Shown here: positions 1-8,326 of the stretch, one piece after another
Layout: every line of letters starts with the position of its first letter
Numbering within the stretch: the stretch's first letter is position 1
Origin: Saprospiraceae bacterium
Lineage (GTDB): Bacteria; Bacteroidota; Bacteroidia; Chitinophagales; Saprospiraceae
Length of the DNA: 64,000 nucleotides
Direction of reading: 5' to 3'
Assembly: GCA_026982695.1 (NCBI GenBank)
Contig: JALSGS010000008.1
Coordinates: forward strand, 1-64,000
The notes under the pieces: generated by a model
Seen by the model: only the letters and a program-made list of their open reading frames with translations
Database searches by the model: none
Told to the model about the DNA's origin: nothing
Program-made: the position numbers and the translations under genes

Positions 1-60
1 AAGCCCCTCAGCGCCGATGGTACTGCCCTTGAGCGGGTGGGAGAGTAGGTCGCTGCCAGC
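1..60 (+). rRNA. rrf: 5S ribosomal RNA, 3' part
   Basis: The first 60 bases match the 3' half of bacterial 5S rRNA. The conserved GCGCCGATGGTACTGC stretch is followed by GGGAGAGTAGGTCGCTGCC, and the last bases (GCTGCCAGC) are the 3' strand of the closing helix I. The 5' half, and presumably 23S and 16S, lie outside the window. A terminator follows within 20 bases. Confidence 0.88.
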
Positions 61-78
61 TTTTTAAAAGAAATAGAT

Positions 79-119
79 AAAGTCCGTCGGGCATCCTTTT
101 GCTTGACGGACTTTTTTTG
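79..119 (+). terminator. Intrinsic terminator of the rRNA operon
   Basis: A perfect 10-bp inverted repeat (AAAGTCCGTC at 79-88, GACGGACTTT at 105-114) with a 16-base loop runs straight into a T tract. It sits 19 bases after the 5S end, as expected for the end of an rRNA operon. Confidence 0.85.
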
Positions 120-406
120 TTGATGCACTACAAGAATTTAGTATTTGTGGGTGGGTAGGTTGCACTTTACTTGCGTGCATTTAACCTTGATAAAAGGTTA
201 GCTAGTTCTTTTGCTGAACGAGTTTGTACGGAATGTTCGTGATACAGTATTAATAGAAATAGAGTAATAGTGTACATGAAGTGTACACTTTATTGAGTCC
301 TTGTTTTTGCAAAGAGAAGAGTGGATCCATAATATGTTGATAATTAAATTTGTATTTGCCATGCTTAAGGGAAAGCAAGGTATTGCCACTTTTTGAAGGT
401 GCCTTT
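120..406. other. Gene-free gap after the rRNA operon
   Basis: I see no convincing gene or tRNA here. The only structure is an inverted repeat at 269-289 (AGTGTAC, 7-base spacer, GTACACT) and a short AACCTT/AAGGTT hairpin near 183-199. Neither has a T tract suitable for terminating the minus-strand gene that ends at 407. The region is AT-rich compared with the flanking genes. Confidence 0.4.
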
Positions 407-1420
407 TTAAAAGATGGGACAGGCTTTAAACGTAGGGGGCGATTGCACCATGCGATAAATATAACGCACGTACAATTCGGGCCCTCCTTGGCCATGAGTA
501 GCACTAGCGAATGGCGAGGTGTGTATGTCATAGCTCATACCTACTTCCCAAGCATGCCATTGGATTTGTATGAGTGGGGCGATGGCATCGGAGAAGCGCC
601 AAGCTATTCCTACCGAAGTATGGATAGGGGCGGCAGGATTACGAGTGATCCATCTGCGCAGCTGGGCACTAGTTATAAGTGCTTGGTAAGGATCTTGTTT
701 TTGCCTAAAAATGGATACCACAACATCCCAGCTCGGATGTATTTGCCACGTGGGTTTGAGGTATACATGCAGGCGATAAGGTCGTACAAAGGGCTCGGTA
801 GTGAGAAAGGAAGTGAAAAAGCGCATTCTACTAAGGCCTATACTGGCTTCAACTGTCCATGTTGTATTGGGCGATAGCCGGCTGTAGATACCACTTTGCC
901 ATTGTATACCTTGTATGCGTGTATGGGCTACTGGTTCGCTAGGAGCTAAGTTTGGATCAAAGCGGTCACCGTCAAATTGAGTACCTGTGCGCATGTGTTG
1001 CGGATCGATTTGTTGCTGCGTGAAGCCAGCGGATATGCCAATACGCAGATGATAAAGTGGGGTTTGTAGCAAGGAAGCGGCCAGTGCAAGTTGTGCAATG
1101 AGCTGGCCATAGCGCAAGTCGCCTGCTTGATCTTGAGCCAGCAATAGGCCTAGACCCAATGCTCTTTTGTGCTTTTGTGTAAAAGGGTTGGGTAAGTGCG
1201 TGTCGGCACCGAGTGTGAAGGTTTGCCATGGTACAGGTATGGCTCGCCATTGATCGCGCAGTGTGGCGCTAATGCGTACTTGCCCATCAAATGCACCACT
1301 GAAAGCCGGATTGAGCCATAGGGGCTGAGCGCTTACTTGAGTGAAATGGAGGTCTTGTGCTGCAATGTGCACACAGCATGCATAGGTGCAAACGAGCGCT
1401 AATAGAATGTAGCAGCGCAT
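407..1420 (-). CDS. PorP/SprF family type IX secretion membrane protein
   Basis: A 337-residue protein with an N-terminal signal peptide ending near AAQ, followed by the PorP/SprF opening (DLHFTQVSAQPLWLNPAFSG). That opening places it in the outer-membrane barrel family that works with T9SS and gliding proteins. The ATG at 1420 is preferred over the one at 1435 because it gives a normal signal peptide (MRCYILLALV). Many PorP/SprF paralogs are paired with a specific large secreted protein. Here the gene lies directly downstream of the T9SS-sorted M4 peptidase on the same strand, but a terminator separates them, so co-expression is not assured. Its role as an anchor or adaptor for a given cargo is inferred. 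Confidence 0.85.
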   Translation of the reverse strand: MRCYILLALVCTYACCVHIAAQDLHFTQVSAQPLWLNPAFSGAFDGQVRISATLRDQWRAIPVPWQTFTLGADTHLPNPFTQKHKRALGLGLLLAQDQAGDLRYGQLIAQLALAASLLQTPLYHLRIGISAGFTQQQIDPQHMRTGTQFDGDRFDPNLAPSEPVAHTRIQGIQWQSGIYSRLSPNTTWTVEASIGLSRMRFFTSFLTTEPFVRPYRLHVYLKPTWQIHPSWDVVVSIFRQKQDPYQALITSAQLRRWITRNPAAPIHTSVGIAWRFSDAIAPLIQIQWHAWEVGMSYDIHTSPFASATHGQGGPELYVRYIYRMVQSPPTFKACPIF

Positions 1421-1487
1421 ATGTGCAATGTACAAGAACTTTTTGTGTAGGGCTATAGAAATAGGCCTTACTGCGTGTATTTGGCTA

Positions 1488-1530
1488 ACAAAAAAATAGC
1501 CGACAGCACCAAAAATGGGCTGCCGGCTAT
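1488..1530 (-). terminator. Intrinsic terminator after the M4 peptidase gene
   Basis: Arms at 1496-1507 and 1519-1530 form a 12-bp stem with one mismatch (ATAGCCGACAGC against GCTGCCGGCTAT). On the minus strand the hairpin runs into a T tract (A run at about 1490-1496 on the plus strand). It lies 24 bases after the peptidase stop and upstream of the PorP/SprF gene, so it should separate the two transcripts. Confidence 0.75.
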
Positions 1531-1553
1531 GTGTGGGTTTCCAAAATGGCTTT

Positions 1554-4500
1554 TTAATCTGTTACGATGATCTTTTGCGACAATAGTTGTCCTTGTTCAC
1601 CACGGCCTACGAGCAAGTAGATGCCTTTTGGTAAATGTGGTAAGGCTACCTGGGCATGACCTGAAGGCAGATCTCCAAAGGTGTGTACGGTTTTCCCCAT
1701 GGCGTTGATGAGGCGAACCTCTTGCAGGGGAGCTTTGCTGAGAATATTGAGTGTTTGCCCAGCAATAGGGTTGGGATAGACCGTCAGTCCAGTGGCAGGT
1801 GCATCCACCGATACCGTAGGTGAGGTCGTAGTAGGTGGTGCAAGCACCTGAATTGATTGAGCACTACTTCCTGCCATTAGGGCGGCACCTGAAGTGCCGG
1901 TAATGGTTATGGCATCGATATAGACGTGGTCAGCATTGCTGCTGGCATCGCACTGGAAGCGGAAGCGAGCATTGGTTGGGAAATTATAATCGGCATTGCT
2001 CAGCGTGACTGTGGCTACGTAAAAAGTATTGTTGTTGAAGTGTGTTCCACTTACATATGCCGCTACTGTTCGCCAGGTGCTGCCATCGTAGAAGCGCACC
2101 CAGAAGTCTTCACCGCTTTCCATACTATAGGCATAGAAGTAGAACTGGATGTCTAGTTGGTTGAATCCACTTACATCGTAGCTAGCAGAAGTCATTGATG
2201 AGGCTACACCTGAGTTATCGCGTAGGCGAATGGAATAGCTGCCTTCGTAGGATCGGCTGCCCGAATAGCGATAACAGTCGCTACCACCATCGATCCAGCC
2301 ATCCCATCCTGTCTCGAAGTAATGCGCCAAGATTGTGGTGGTTGATCCGCCGCCTCCACCTGTACCTGCGTCGACACAGAAGCTGGTGCTTTCGCTGCTG
2401 GTAAAGCTACCGCCTGAAGCGATAATGGTACTGCCACTGCTGAGTGTGTAAGAGCCGTTGCCGTAGGCACAGCAGATACCGTCGCCATAAGAATCGTAGA
2501 TTGTGAAGGTGTAGTTGCCACTACCCAAGTTGATGTTCTGGTTGACGGTAGCACCTGCCGTGGAATAGGGACCACCTGAGGCCACGGTATTGCCTGCGTC
2601 GTTTTTGATATCCCAAGTGGTTTCGCCGGGATAGTTGTCGAGCGTGATGGACAAGCTGAGGTTGCCACCTACGCAGTTGGTGCCCGAGGATTGCGTGGTG
2701 ACGCTGACTGTAGCAGCTGCTGACTCATTGCCGGCGGCATCTACCGCAGTGACTCCCATTGTGTAAGTCGTATTTGGCGAAAGCCCACTGACAGTGAAGT
2801 TGAGCGCTGTAGTGTTGCCTACGGGGCTGCCATTTACGTAAATGTTGTAGCCAGTGACTCCTACATTGTCGGTAGCGGCTGACCAGCTTAGATCTACGCT
2901 GGAGGTAGTGACGTTAGAGGCTGTGAGGTTGGTGGGTGCGGAAGGTGGTGTGATGTCGGGTGGTGTAGCCGTAGTCACGCTGATGGTAGCGGCAGTCGAC
3001 TCGTTGCCTGCAGCGTCGTAGGCTGTGACGGACATGTTGTAGGTCGTACTGGCTGACAATCCGCTTACCGTGTAGGTAAGGGCCGTGGTATTGCCTACAA
3101 AGCTACCATCTACGTAGATATTGTATCCGGCGACTCCTACATTATCGGTAGCGGCTGACCAGCTTAGATCTACGCTGGAGGTAGTGATGTTGGAGGCTGT
3201 GAGGTTGGTGGGTGCGGAAGGTGGTGTGGTATCGGAGCCTCCACTGCCCATGTCGACACAGAAGTTGGTGCTTTCGCTACTGCCGAAGCTTCCCCCTTGA
3301 ACGATGGTTACTGAGCCGCTAGTAAGCGAATAGGATCCGTTGCCGTAGGCACAGCAGATGCCGTCGCCATAGGAGTCATATATAGTGAAGGTATAGTCAC
3401 CACTAGCCAAATTGAATGTTTGGCTGACCGTGCCACCCTGAGTGTTATAGGGGCCACCGGAGGCGACTACAGTGCCTGAAGCATCTTTGAGGTCCCAAGT
3501 GGTTTCGCTTGGGTAGTTGTCCAGTGTGATATTGAGTACGACAGTATCTGTGACACAGGGTGCAGGAGGCTGGTAGGCATTGCCTACGCCTACGGCATAC
3601 CAAGCATTGGTAGTGGCAATCTCCTCAGGAGATCCTGCACCATACAGGTCGATAGCTGCTTGAATGGCACCTACTCGGGCTGCTGCATAATCGGATGAGG
3701 AAGTAAGGTATACGGTCAAGTTGCGGTAGGCGATTGCTGCGGCTTTATCCATGCCGATGCCTGTAACAGAATAGCTATTGCCCAGGTCATTGGTACCGCT
3801 TTCGCCTACACTTAAGATGTAGAACCATTTGTTTTGCACACCAGAGTTGATGTGTACACCGCCATTGTCTCCTGTGCCGGTATACCAGTAGGTGCCACCG
3901 TAGGTATCGGGATCGGAAAAGGCGTTGGGGTCACTCATGGAGCGCAATGCGCCGCCACTACCGCCAATACCAATTTGATCTCCAACGAGCCAATCAGCAC
4001 TACCTGTAGTGAAGTTCTCTACACTTTCGCCAAATATGTCGGAGAAAGACTCGTTGAGGGCGCCTGATTCGTTTTGGTATATGAGGTTAGCTGAATACTC
4101 GGTTACGCCATGTGTGATTTCGTGTGCGCATATGTCTAAAGCGACCAATGGGCCGTAGTTGGTGCCATCACCGTCGCCGTAGGTCATTCGGGTGCCATCC
4201 CAGAAAGCGTTGACATAGTTGGTGCCATAGTGTACGTACGACCTAAGCACAGCGCCATTGCCGTCGTAGGAATTGCGACCGTGCTTTTGTAGATAGTATG
4301 CATGTACTTGTTCGGCACCCCAATGGGCTTGCACACCTGTGGGATCAGCAGTGAAGTTGGAAGTACTGCTCGTGAAGTCGGTAGCTTGGCTATAATTAGT
4401 GCCATTGTTGAGGTTATAGGTTTCTACGCCATTGCCGCTACTGGTTTGGCGCAGGCGGTAGTAAGAGCCCGTGTAGTCGGCGGTGAAGGAGACATTGCCA

Positions 4501-5144
4501 TTGTAGAGGCTGGTGCCTGTAGCGGGTACATTGGCATGATGTATACGTGGGTTTTCAAACACCACTTTGCCCGATTGGGCGTCTACGAAGACCCAAGCGC
4601 GGTAGAGTGGGTTGCTGGCATAGATGTCGAACTTCCAGGCCAGGCGTGGTGGTGCTTTGCGTTCGTAATCGGGCAAGATGACGAGTTTGCCTTTCGGCAA
4701 ATAGGATTCGTCTTGTTGCCACATCCAGCTTTGGGCTGCCACATGAGCCAGTGCGGCTTGAAGTGCTTGGTCTTTGCCAATAGTGGCCTGTGTGGGAACG
4801 CCTGCCACGTGCGTCATGTTGGTGCTGATGCTTTCTACCTTGCCGTTGCGTTTGTGTAGGGTAAGCGTGACACCTTCTACAGGCAGGCCAGCGTAGTAAA
4901 GCTGATACTTTTCGTGTGAAAAGCCCAATGCGTCGTTCCACTGCTGGATCAGTAGCAGTTCTTCTTGTGGCTGGAGGGTGAAGTAATGACCCAATATTCG
5001 CTCATTGTTGGCGTTTTGAAGGTCATGAGGTACTTCGATGAGCGTGGGGTACTTTTTTGCGTAAAGCGGTTTTTGGGCAAAGCCCGATGGTGCAGCCATG
5101 CAAAAGATGGCAAGCACGCATGCAATGGCATACAAGTGCTTCAT
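1554..5144 (-). CDS. Secreted M4 (thermolysin-type) metallopeptidase with FN3 repeats and T9SS sorting domain
   Basis: A 1196-residue zinc endopeptidase, exported by Sec and then T9SS. Order of parts: signal peptide (1-23, ending GFAQ); propeptide of FTP/PepSY type (about 40-200); M4 catalytic domain (about 205-525) with HEITH at 341-345, third zinc ligand Glu365 in NESFSD, and His431 in GGVHINSG as the likely transition-state residue. A glycine- and cysteine-rich beta module with DGICCAYGNGSYSL follows (about 530-632), then two FN3 domains (about 640-820), a second copy of the DGICC module (about 828-930), a beta-sandwich reminiscent of MAM/jellyroll folds (about 935-1090), and a type A T9SS C-terminal domain starting LTVYPNPIAG (about 1118-1196). 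The FN3 repeats are nearly identical at DNA level. A nutritional or surface protease is the likely role. Confidence 0.93.
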   Translation of the reverse strand: MKHLYAIACVLAIFCMAAPSGFAQKPLYAKKYPTLIEVPHDLQNANNERILGHYFTLQPQEELLLIQQWNDALGFSHEKYQLYYAGLPVEGVTLTLHKRNGKVESISTNMTHVAGVPTQATIGKDQALQAALAHVAAQSWMWQQDESYLPKGKLVILPDYERKAPPRLAWKFDIYASNPLYRAWVFVDAQSGKVVFENPRIHHANVPATGTSLYNGNVSFTADYTGSYYRLRQTSSGNGVETYNLNNGTNYSQATDFTSSTSNFTADPTGVQAHWGAEQVHAYYLQKHGRNSYDGNGAVLRSYVHYGTNYVNAFWDGTRMTYGDGDGTNYGPLVALDICAHEITHGVTEYSANLIYQNESGALNESFSDIFGESVENFTTGSADWLVGDQIGIGGSGGALRSMSDPNAFSDPDTYGGTYWYTGTGDNGGVHINSGVQNKWFYILSVGESGTNDLGNSYSVTGIGMDKAAAIAYRNLTVYLTSSSDYAAARVGAIQAAIDLYGAGSPEEIATTNAWYAVGVGNAYQPPAPCVTDTVVLNITLDNYPSETTWDLKDASGTVVASGGPYNTQGGTVSQTFNLASGDYTFTIYDSYGDGICCAYGNGSYSLTSGSVTIVQGGSFGSSESTNFCVDMGSGGSDTTPPSAPTNLTASNITTSSVDLSWSAATDNVGVAGYNIYVDGSFVGNTTALTYTVSGLSASTTYNMSVTAYDAAGNESTAATISVTTATPPDITPPSAPTNLTASNVTTSSVDLSWSAATDNVGVTGYNIYVNGSPVGNTTALNFTVSGLSPNTTYTMGVTAVDAAGNESAAATVSVTTQSSGTNCVGGNLSLSITLDNYPGETTWDIKNDAGNTVASGGPYSTAGATVNQNINLGSGNYTFTIYDSYGDGICCAYGNGSYTLSSGSTIIASGGSFTSSESTSFCVDAGTGGGGGSTTTILAHYFETGWDGWIDGGSDCYRYSGSRSYEGSYSIRLRDNSGVASSMTSASYDVSGFNQLDIQFYFYAYSMESGEDFWVRFYDGSTWRTVAAYVSGTHFNNNTFYVATVTLSNADYNFPTNARFRFQCDASSNADHVYIDAITITGTSGAALMAGSSAQSIQVLAPPTTTSPTVSVDAPATGLTVYPNPIAGQTLNILSKAPLQEVRLINAMGKTVHTFGDLPSGHAQVALPHLPKGIYLLVGRGEQGQLLSQKIIVTD

Positions 5145-5285
5145 GAGAAATTGCGTTTAGCTAACGAAAAAGAAAAAATGCCGTTATCTGAAATGTCTAT
5201 GCCTACAACTTTAACTTACAACTGGGGCGGGAGATATTTTGAACCTTGTTTGACGGATTTGTTGTCGGGTTTTAGAGGAGCACAC

Positions 5286-5317
5286 CAAAAGTAGTTTGAT
5301 GCTGATATATTGCCAAA
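5286..5317 (-). promoter_or_regulatory. Bacteroidota-type promoter for the M4 peptidase
   Basis: Read on the minus strand, TTTG (5317-5314) is followed after 20 bases by TACTTTTG (5293-5286), matching the Bacteroidota -33/-7 pattern TTTG ... TANNTTTG. Transcription would begin near 5280, leaving a leader of about 135 bases before the ATG at 5144. Confidence 0.6.
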
Positions 5318-5331
5318 TTTTTGGCCAAAAA
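5318..5331. repeat. Perfect 14-bp palindrome in the divergent promoter region
   Basis: TTTTTGGCCAAAAA is fully self-complementary. It abuts the -33 element of the peptidase promoter, so it could be a site for a dimeric regulator. An A/T-rich palindrome of this kind can also occur by chance. Confidence 0.5.
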
Positions 5332-5419
5332 AATGAATTTTGTCATTATAGTGTTTGGTGAATTCTGGTTATTCGGGTTGTTTTATGGGTTTACCAAAAA
5401 ATAGATGGAGAGGGTACTG

Positions 5420-5445
5420 TTGATATGTATGGCATCTTACCTTTG
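5420..5445 (+). promoter_or_regulatory. Possible promoter for the small secreted protein and arginine deiminase
   Basis: TACCTTTG at 5438-5445 matches the -7 element TANNTTTG. A TTG at 5420-5422 lies 15 bases upstream, which is shorter than usual. Transcription would begin about 20 bases before the ATG at 5473. Confidence 0.45.
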
Positions 5446-5472
5446 GTCACCTCAACAAAAGTGCATAGGTAA

Positions 5473-5916
5473 ATGAGCATGAAGTACAGCTTGCTGTTTT
5501 TTTTATGGATGATGAGCCGGGGGCTTTGGTCTCAGCAATATGAATTGAGGCATTACGTGATTTCAGCTGATTCTGTTGTTGAAATCCAGGTTTTACTTTC
5601 TGATTCGGTTGACTATCGATTTTGGCCGGGCAATTATGTGTTGGTAGAGCAACGCATTGCACTTGAACATCCATCGAAGTATTTGTTTGTGCACCTTTTG
5701 AATAAAACGGACCGATATGCATTGGACACCTTGCGCGAGGGCTCACATTTGCGCATTAGCGCCAAGGAAATCGTACGTGAATCATTGCTCGATAAAGATG
5801 GCATTCCTATTGAAGAACAGATCACATATATTATTTATTTGCCGCGTGCATTTAGGCCTCAGTCAGGAGGGATATGGCGTAAGGAAGAGACTAATCCAGA
5901 TATAGAAGAAAACTGA
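5473..5916 (+). CDS. Small secreted protein of unknown function
   Basis: A 147-residue protein with a clear signal peptide (MKYSLLFFLWMMSRGLWSQ, cleaved about residue 21) and a short soluble domain rich in beta-type sequence (YELRHYVISADSVVEIQVLLSD). I do not recognise a family. The ATG at 5479 is an equally good start and gives the same signal peptide. Its stop lies 5 bases before the arginine deiminase start, so the two are almost certainly translated from one message. Whether they are functionally linked cannot be told from sequence. Confidence 0.7.
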   Translation: MSMKYSLLFFLWMMSRGLWSQQYELRHYVISADSVVEIQVLLSDSVDYRFWPGNYVLVEQRIALEHPSKYLFVHLLNKTDRYALDTLREGSHLRISAKEIVRESLLDKDGIPIEEQITYIIYLPRAFRPQSGGIWRKEETNPDIEEN

Positions 5917-5921
5917 AGTAT

Positions 5922-7181
5922 ATGCGTGCTCGAGTACATGTAGACTCTGAAATAGGCCCTTTACGGCGCGTCATTGTGCATCGCCCTGATGGGGGCATTG
6001 CCCGCATCTCACCCCGGCGTGCTGGAGAGTTATTATTCGATGATATTGTGCATTTGCCCCAGATGCAGTCTGAGCACGATGTGTTTCGGCAGGTATTAGA
6101 GGCTTTTGTGGGCCCCAATCAAGTGCTCGAAACCCAACAGTTATTGAGCGAAGCTATCGAGGCGGATGAAGCGACGAAGGCTTGGATGATTGAGCGAGTG
6201 ATTGACTATGAAGAACTACCTTCTGCATATAAACCTCTGCTTGAAGCCCTCGACGCACAGGAGTTAGCCGAGACGCTTATCACGGGTTATCACAAAGAGG
6301 AAGACTTAATTTTGTTTGATCCCATTCCCAATTTCATCTTCACGCGTGACATCGCTGCTGTAGTTAATGATCACGTGATTATCACTCGGGCAGCTAAAGA
6401 GGCGCGCTTTCGCGAGAACTTTCTCACTCGACTCATCTTTTGGTCGCATCCTATATTTAGTGGTCTACGCGAAAAGGGCCGCTTGATCAATCTCAATCAC
6501 GTGGATGAGTTTCCACCGAGTCGGCGCGGGGAGGTGGTGAGCATTGAAGGGGGTGATATCATGATCCTCAACCGGGATTATTTACTTATTGGTTGTTCGG
6601 AGCGCACCAATGCACATGCCATTCATTCGGTAGCGCGTGTGTTGTTTGAGAAAGAGGTCGTTAAGAACGTGGTACAAGTCAATATACCGAAGGATCGCGC
6701 CTACATGCATTTGGATACCATTTTTACGCAGATCCACAGGCACCATGTAGTAGCATTTAAGCCTATCGTATTAGATGGGTTGAGCTCAAATGTGGAAGTG
6801 CTGCGCTTCAATGGCACGTCGAGTTTTTACCATTCGATCCGCGACTTTCTGGTTAATGAGATCAATCCCAATATGGAGTTTATTTTGAGTGGCAACGGTG
6901 TTTCTCCGTATCAGGAGCGCGAACAATGGACGGATGGCTGCAATTTGGTAGCGGTAAAGCCGGGAGTGGCTATTACTTATGACCGCAATCCTTATACTGA
7001 AGAAGCTTTTGAAGCTGCGGGTTATCGAATTCTCCATGCTGTGGACTTTTTGGCTCAATCGGTGGCAGGCCAGATCGACCCTCAAAAGCTGGAGATGACT
7101 ATCATCACGCTGCCTTCGAACGAGCTATCGCGTGCGCGGGGTGGATCGCATTGTATGACTTGCCCCATAGAGCGTTTGTAG
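5922..7181 (+). CDS. arcA: Arginine deiminase family protein
   Basis: A 419-residue cytosolic enzyme of the guanidino-group modifying fold, predicted to hydrolyse arginine to citrulline and ammonia. Family landmarks are visible: FTRD (about residues 139-142), EGGD (about 208-211), MHLDT (about 256-260) supplying the catalytic His, and the C-terminal GGSHCMTCP, where the Cys is the nucleophile. Length is typical. It follows the small secreted protein gene by 5 bases. No ornithine carbamoyltransferase, carbamate kinase or arginine/ornithine antiporter lies beside it, so a complete arginine deiminase operon is not present here. A related amidinohydrolase with a different substrate cannot be excluded. 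Confidence 0.85.
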   Translation: MRARVHVDSEIGPLRRVIVHRPDGGIARISPRRAGELLFDDIVHLPQMQSEHDVFRQVLEAFVGPNQVLETQQLLSEAIEADEATKAWMIERVIDYEELPSAYKPLLEALDAQELAETLITGYHKEEDLILFDPIPNFIFTRDIAAVVNDHVIITRAAKEARFRENFLTRLIFWSHPIFSGLREKGRLINLNHVDEFPPSRRGEVVSIEGGDIMILNRDYLLIGCSERTNAHAIHSVARVLFEKEVVKNVVQVNIPKDRAYMHLDTIFTQIHRHHVVAFKPIVLDGLSSNVEVLRFNGTSSFYHSIRDFLVNEINPNMEFILSGNGVSPYQEREQWTDGCNLVAVKPGVAITYDRNPYTEEAFEAAGYRILHAVDFLAQSVAGQIDPQKLEMTIITLPSNELSRARGGSHCMTCPIERL

Positions 7182-7210
7182 CGACGGCAGCAGGTAGAGC
7201 AAATGAGTTT

Positions 7211-7969
7211 TCACCACTGCATATTGGGGTAGGCTCTTTGCAGAAATTGCATTTCGGCCAGGATATAGCCCAGAAATTCCGTGTGTAGGCCTTGTTTGCC
7301 ACCTCGTTGCATGTAGGTGTCGGTAGGTGGTTGAAGGGTCGCTTCGTCGAGCACTTGTGCCACGTATTGGTGGTAGAGGGGTTCGAGTTTGTGCAGGTCG
7401 GGGCCGATACCTGCTTCTGCCATGAGTTGGTCGATTTCGTCGGTGAGAAAGGCTTCGCTGCTATAGCGCCACAGGGCGTCCAATGCGCGCTGCATGCGAT
7501 TGTGGCTTTCTTCGGTGCCATCGCCCAGGCGCACCATCCATTCAGAGCTATACTTGAGGTGGTATTTGATCTCTTTGAGAGACTTGGCGGCAATGGCTGC
7601 CACGCGCTCGTCGGTAGAGTGTTGCAGTTCGTTGTGCAACAGATAGTTGAATTGGTCGAAGAGGAATTGGCGCACGATGGTGTGTGCCCAGTCTTCGTTG
7701 GGTTGTTCTACGAGCAGGAGGTTGTGAAAGTCTCGGGCGTCGCGCAGGTAGGCCAGTTGGTCTTCATTGCGGCCTTTGCCTTCTACTTCGCCGGCGAGGG
7801 TAAGCCAGTTGCGGGCTTGCCCTATTAGGTCGAGGGCAAGGTTGGTAATGGCTATATCTTGCTCTAGTACAGGGGCATGGCCACACCATTCTGAGAGGCG
7901 TTGGCCGAGGATGAGGGCATTGTCGCCGAGGCGAAGTAGGTATTGGAAAAGCGCTTCTTGCTGCGTCAT
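7211..7969 (-). CDS. paaC: Phenylacetyl-CoA 1,2-epoxidase structural subunit PaaC
   Basis: A 252-residue ferritin-like protein, the non-catalytic partner that pairs with PaaA in the multicomponent oxygenase converting phenylacetyl-CoA to its ring 1,2-epoxide. The N-terminal LGDNALILGQRLSEWCGHAPVLEQDIA and the NELQHSTDERV region are diagnostic of PaaC. It is the last gene of a paaA-paaB-paaC run on the minus strand, starting 17 bases after the paaB stop. Its end converges on arginine deiminase with a 29-base gap, so paaD and paaE do not follow here. Confidence 0.93.
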   Translation of the reverse strand: MTQQEALFQYLLRLGDNALILGQRLSEWCGHAPVLEQDIAITNLALDLIGQARNWLTLAGEVEGKGRNEDQLAYLRDARDFHNLLLVEQPNEDWAHTIVRQFLFDQFNYLLHNELQHSTDERVAAIAAKSLKEIKYHLKYSSEWMVRLGDGTEESHNRMQRALDALWRYSSEAFLTDEIDQLMAEAGIGPDLHKLEPLYHQYVAQVLDEATLQPPTDTYMQRGGKQGLHTEFLGYILAEMQFLQRAYPNMQW

Positions 7970-7986
7970 GACGAGCTTGACTTAGG

Positions 7987-8271
7987 TTAGATATGCTTTA
8001 CTTCGTCGGGGAGATTGTAGAAAGTGGGGTGCCGATAGATCTTGTCTTGGGCGGGTTCAAACAGTGCGTCGGCATCTTCGGGATCTGAAGCTGTGATGTA
8101 TTTGCTTTCTACCACCCAAATGCTCACGCCTTCATTTCGGCGACAATAGACATCTCGGGCGTTTTCAATGGCCATCTGGGCGTCGGCGGCGTGGAGGCTA
8201 CCGGCATGCTTGTGGCTCAACCCGTTCTTTGCTCGGATAAACACTTCCCATAAGGGCCAATCTTTATTCAT
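7987..8271 (-). CDS. paaB: Phenylacetyl-CoA 1,2-epoxidase subunit PaaB
   Basis: A 94-residue subunit needed for activity of the PaaABCE epoxidase; in known complexes it bridges PaaAC dimers. The start MNKDWPLWEVFIRAKNGLSHKHAGSLHA is the canonical PaaB N-terminus. A longer open frame extends upstream to 8409 but that part overlaps paaA and is not PaaB-like, so the ATG at 8271 is used. It lies between paaA (55-base gap) and paaC (17-base gap). Confidence 0.92.
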   Translation of the reverse strand: MNKDWPLWEVFIRAKNGLSHKHAGSLHAADAQMAIENARDVYCRRNEGVSIWVVESKYITASDPEDADALFEPAQDKIYRHPTFYNLPDEVKHI

Positions 8272-8326
8272 CTCGATCGCTTTTTGATCAAAAAATGGTC
8301 TTTGTTCAAAAGACGCCAATATGCAA

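Larger units (their letters stand above)
5145..5472. other. Divergent regulatory region between the M4 peptidase and the small secreted protein
   Basis: This AT-rich gap of 328 bases holds promoters for both strands (listed separately) and a 14-bp perfect palindrome between them. No additional coding sequence is convincing. Confidence 0.5.

Noticed and set aside
269-289. AGTGTAC inverted repeat as a terminator for PorP/SprF
   Set aside because: No T tract follows on the minus strand, and it lies more than 110 bases from the stop.
350-877. A plus-strand open frame of 175 codons opposite the PorP/SprF gene
   Set aside because: It has no family resemblance, and the opposite frame encodes a clear PorP/SprF protein with a signal peptide.
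7105-7593. Minus-strand open frame of 162 codons overlapping paaC and the end of arginine deiminase
   Set aside because: It is read in a shifted frame of two well-supported genes and has a composition unlike any known protein.
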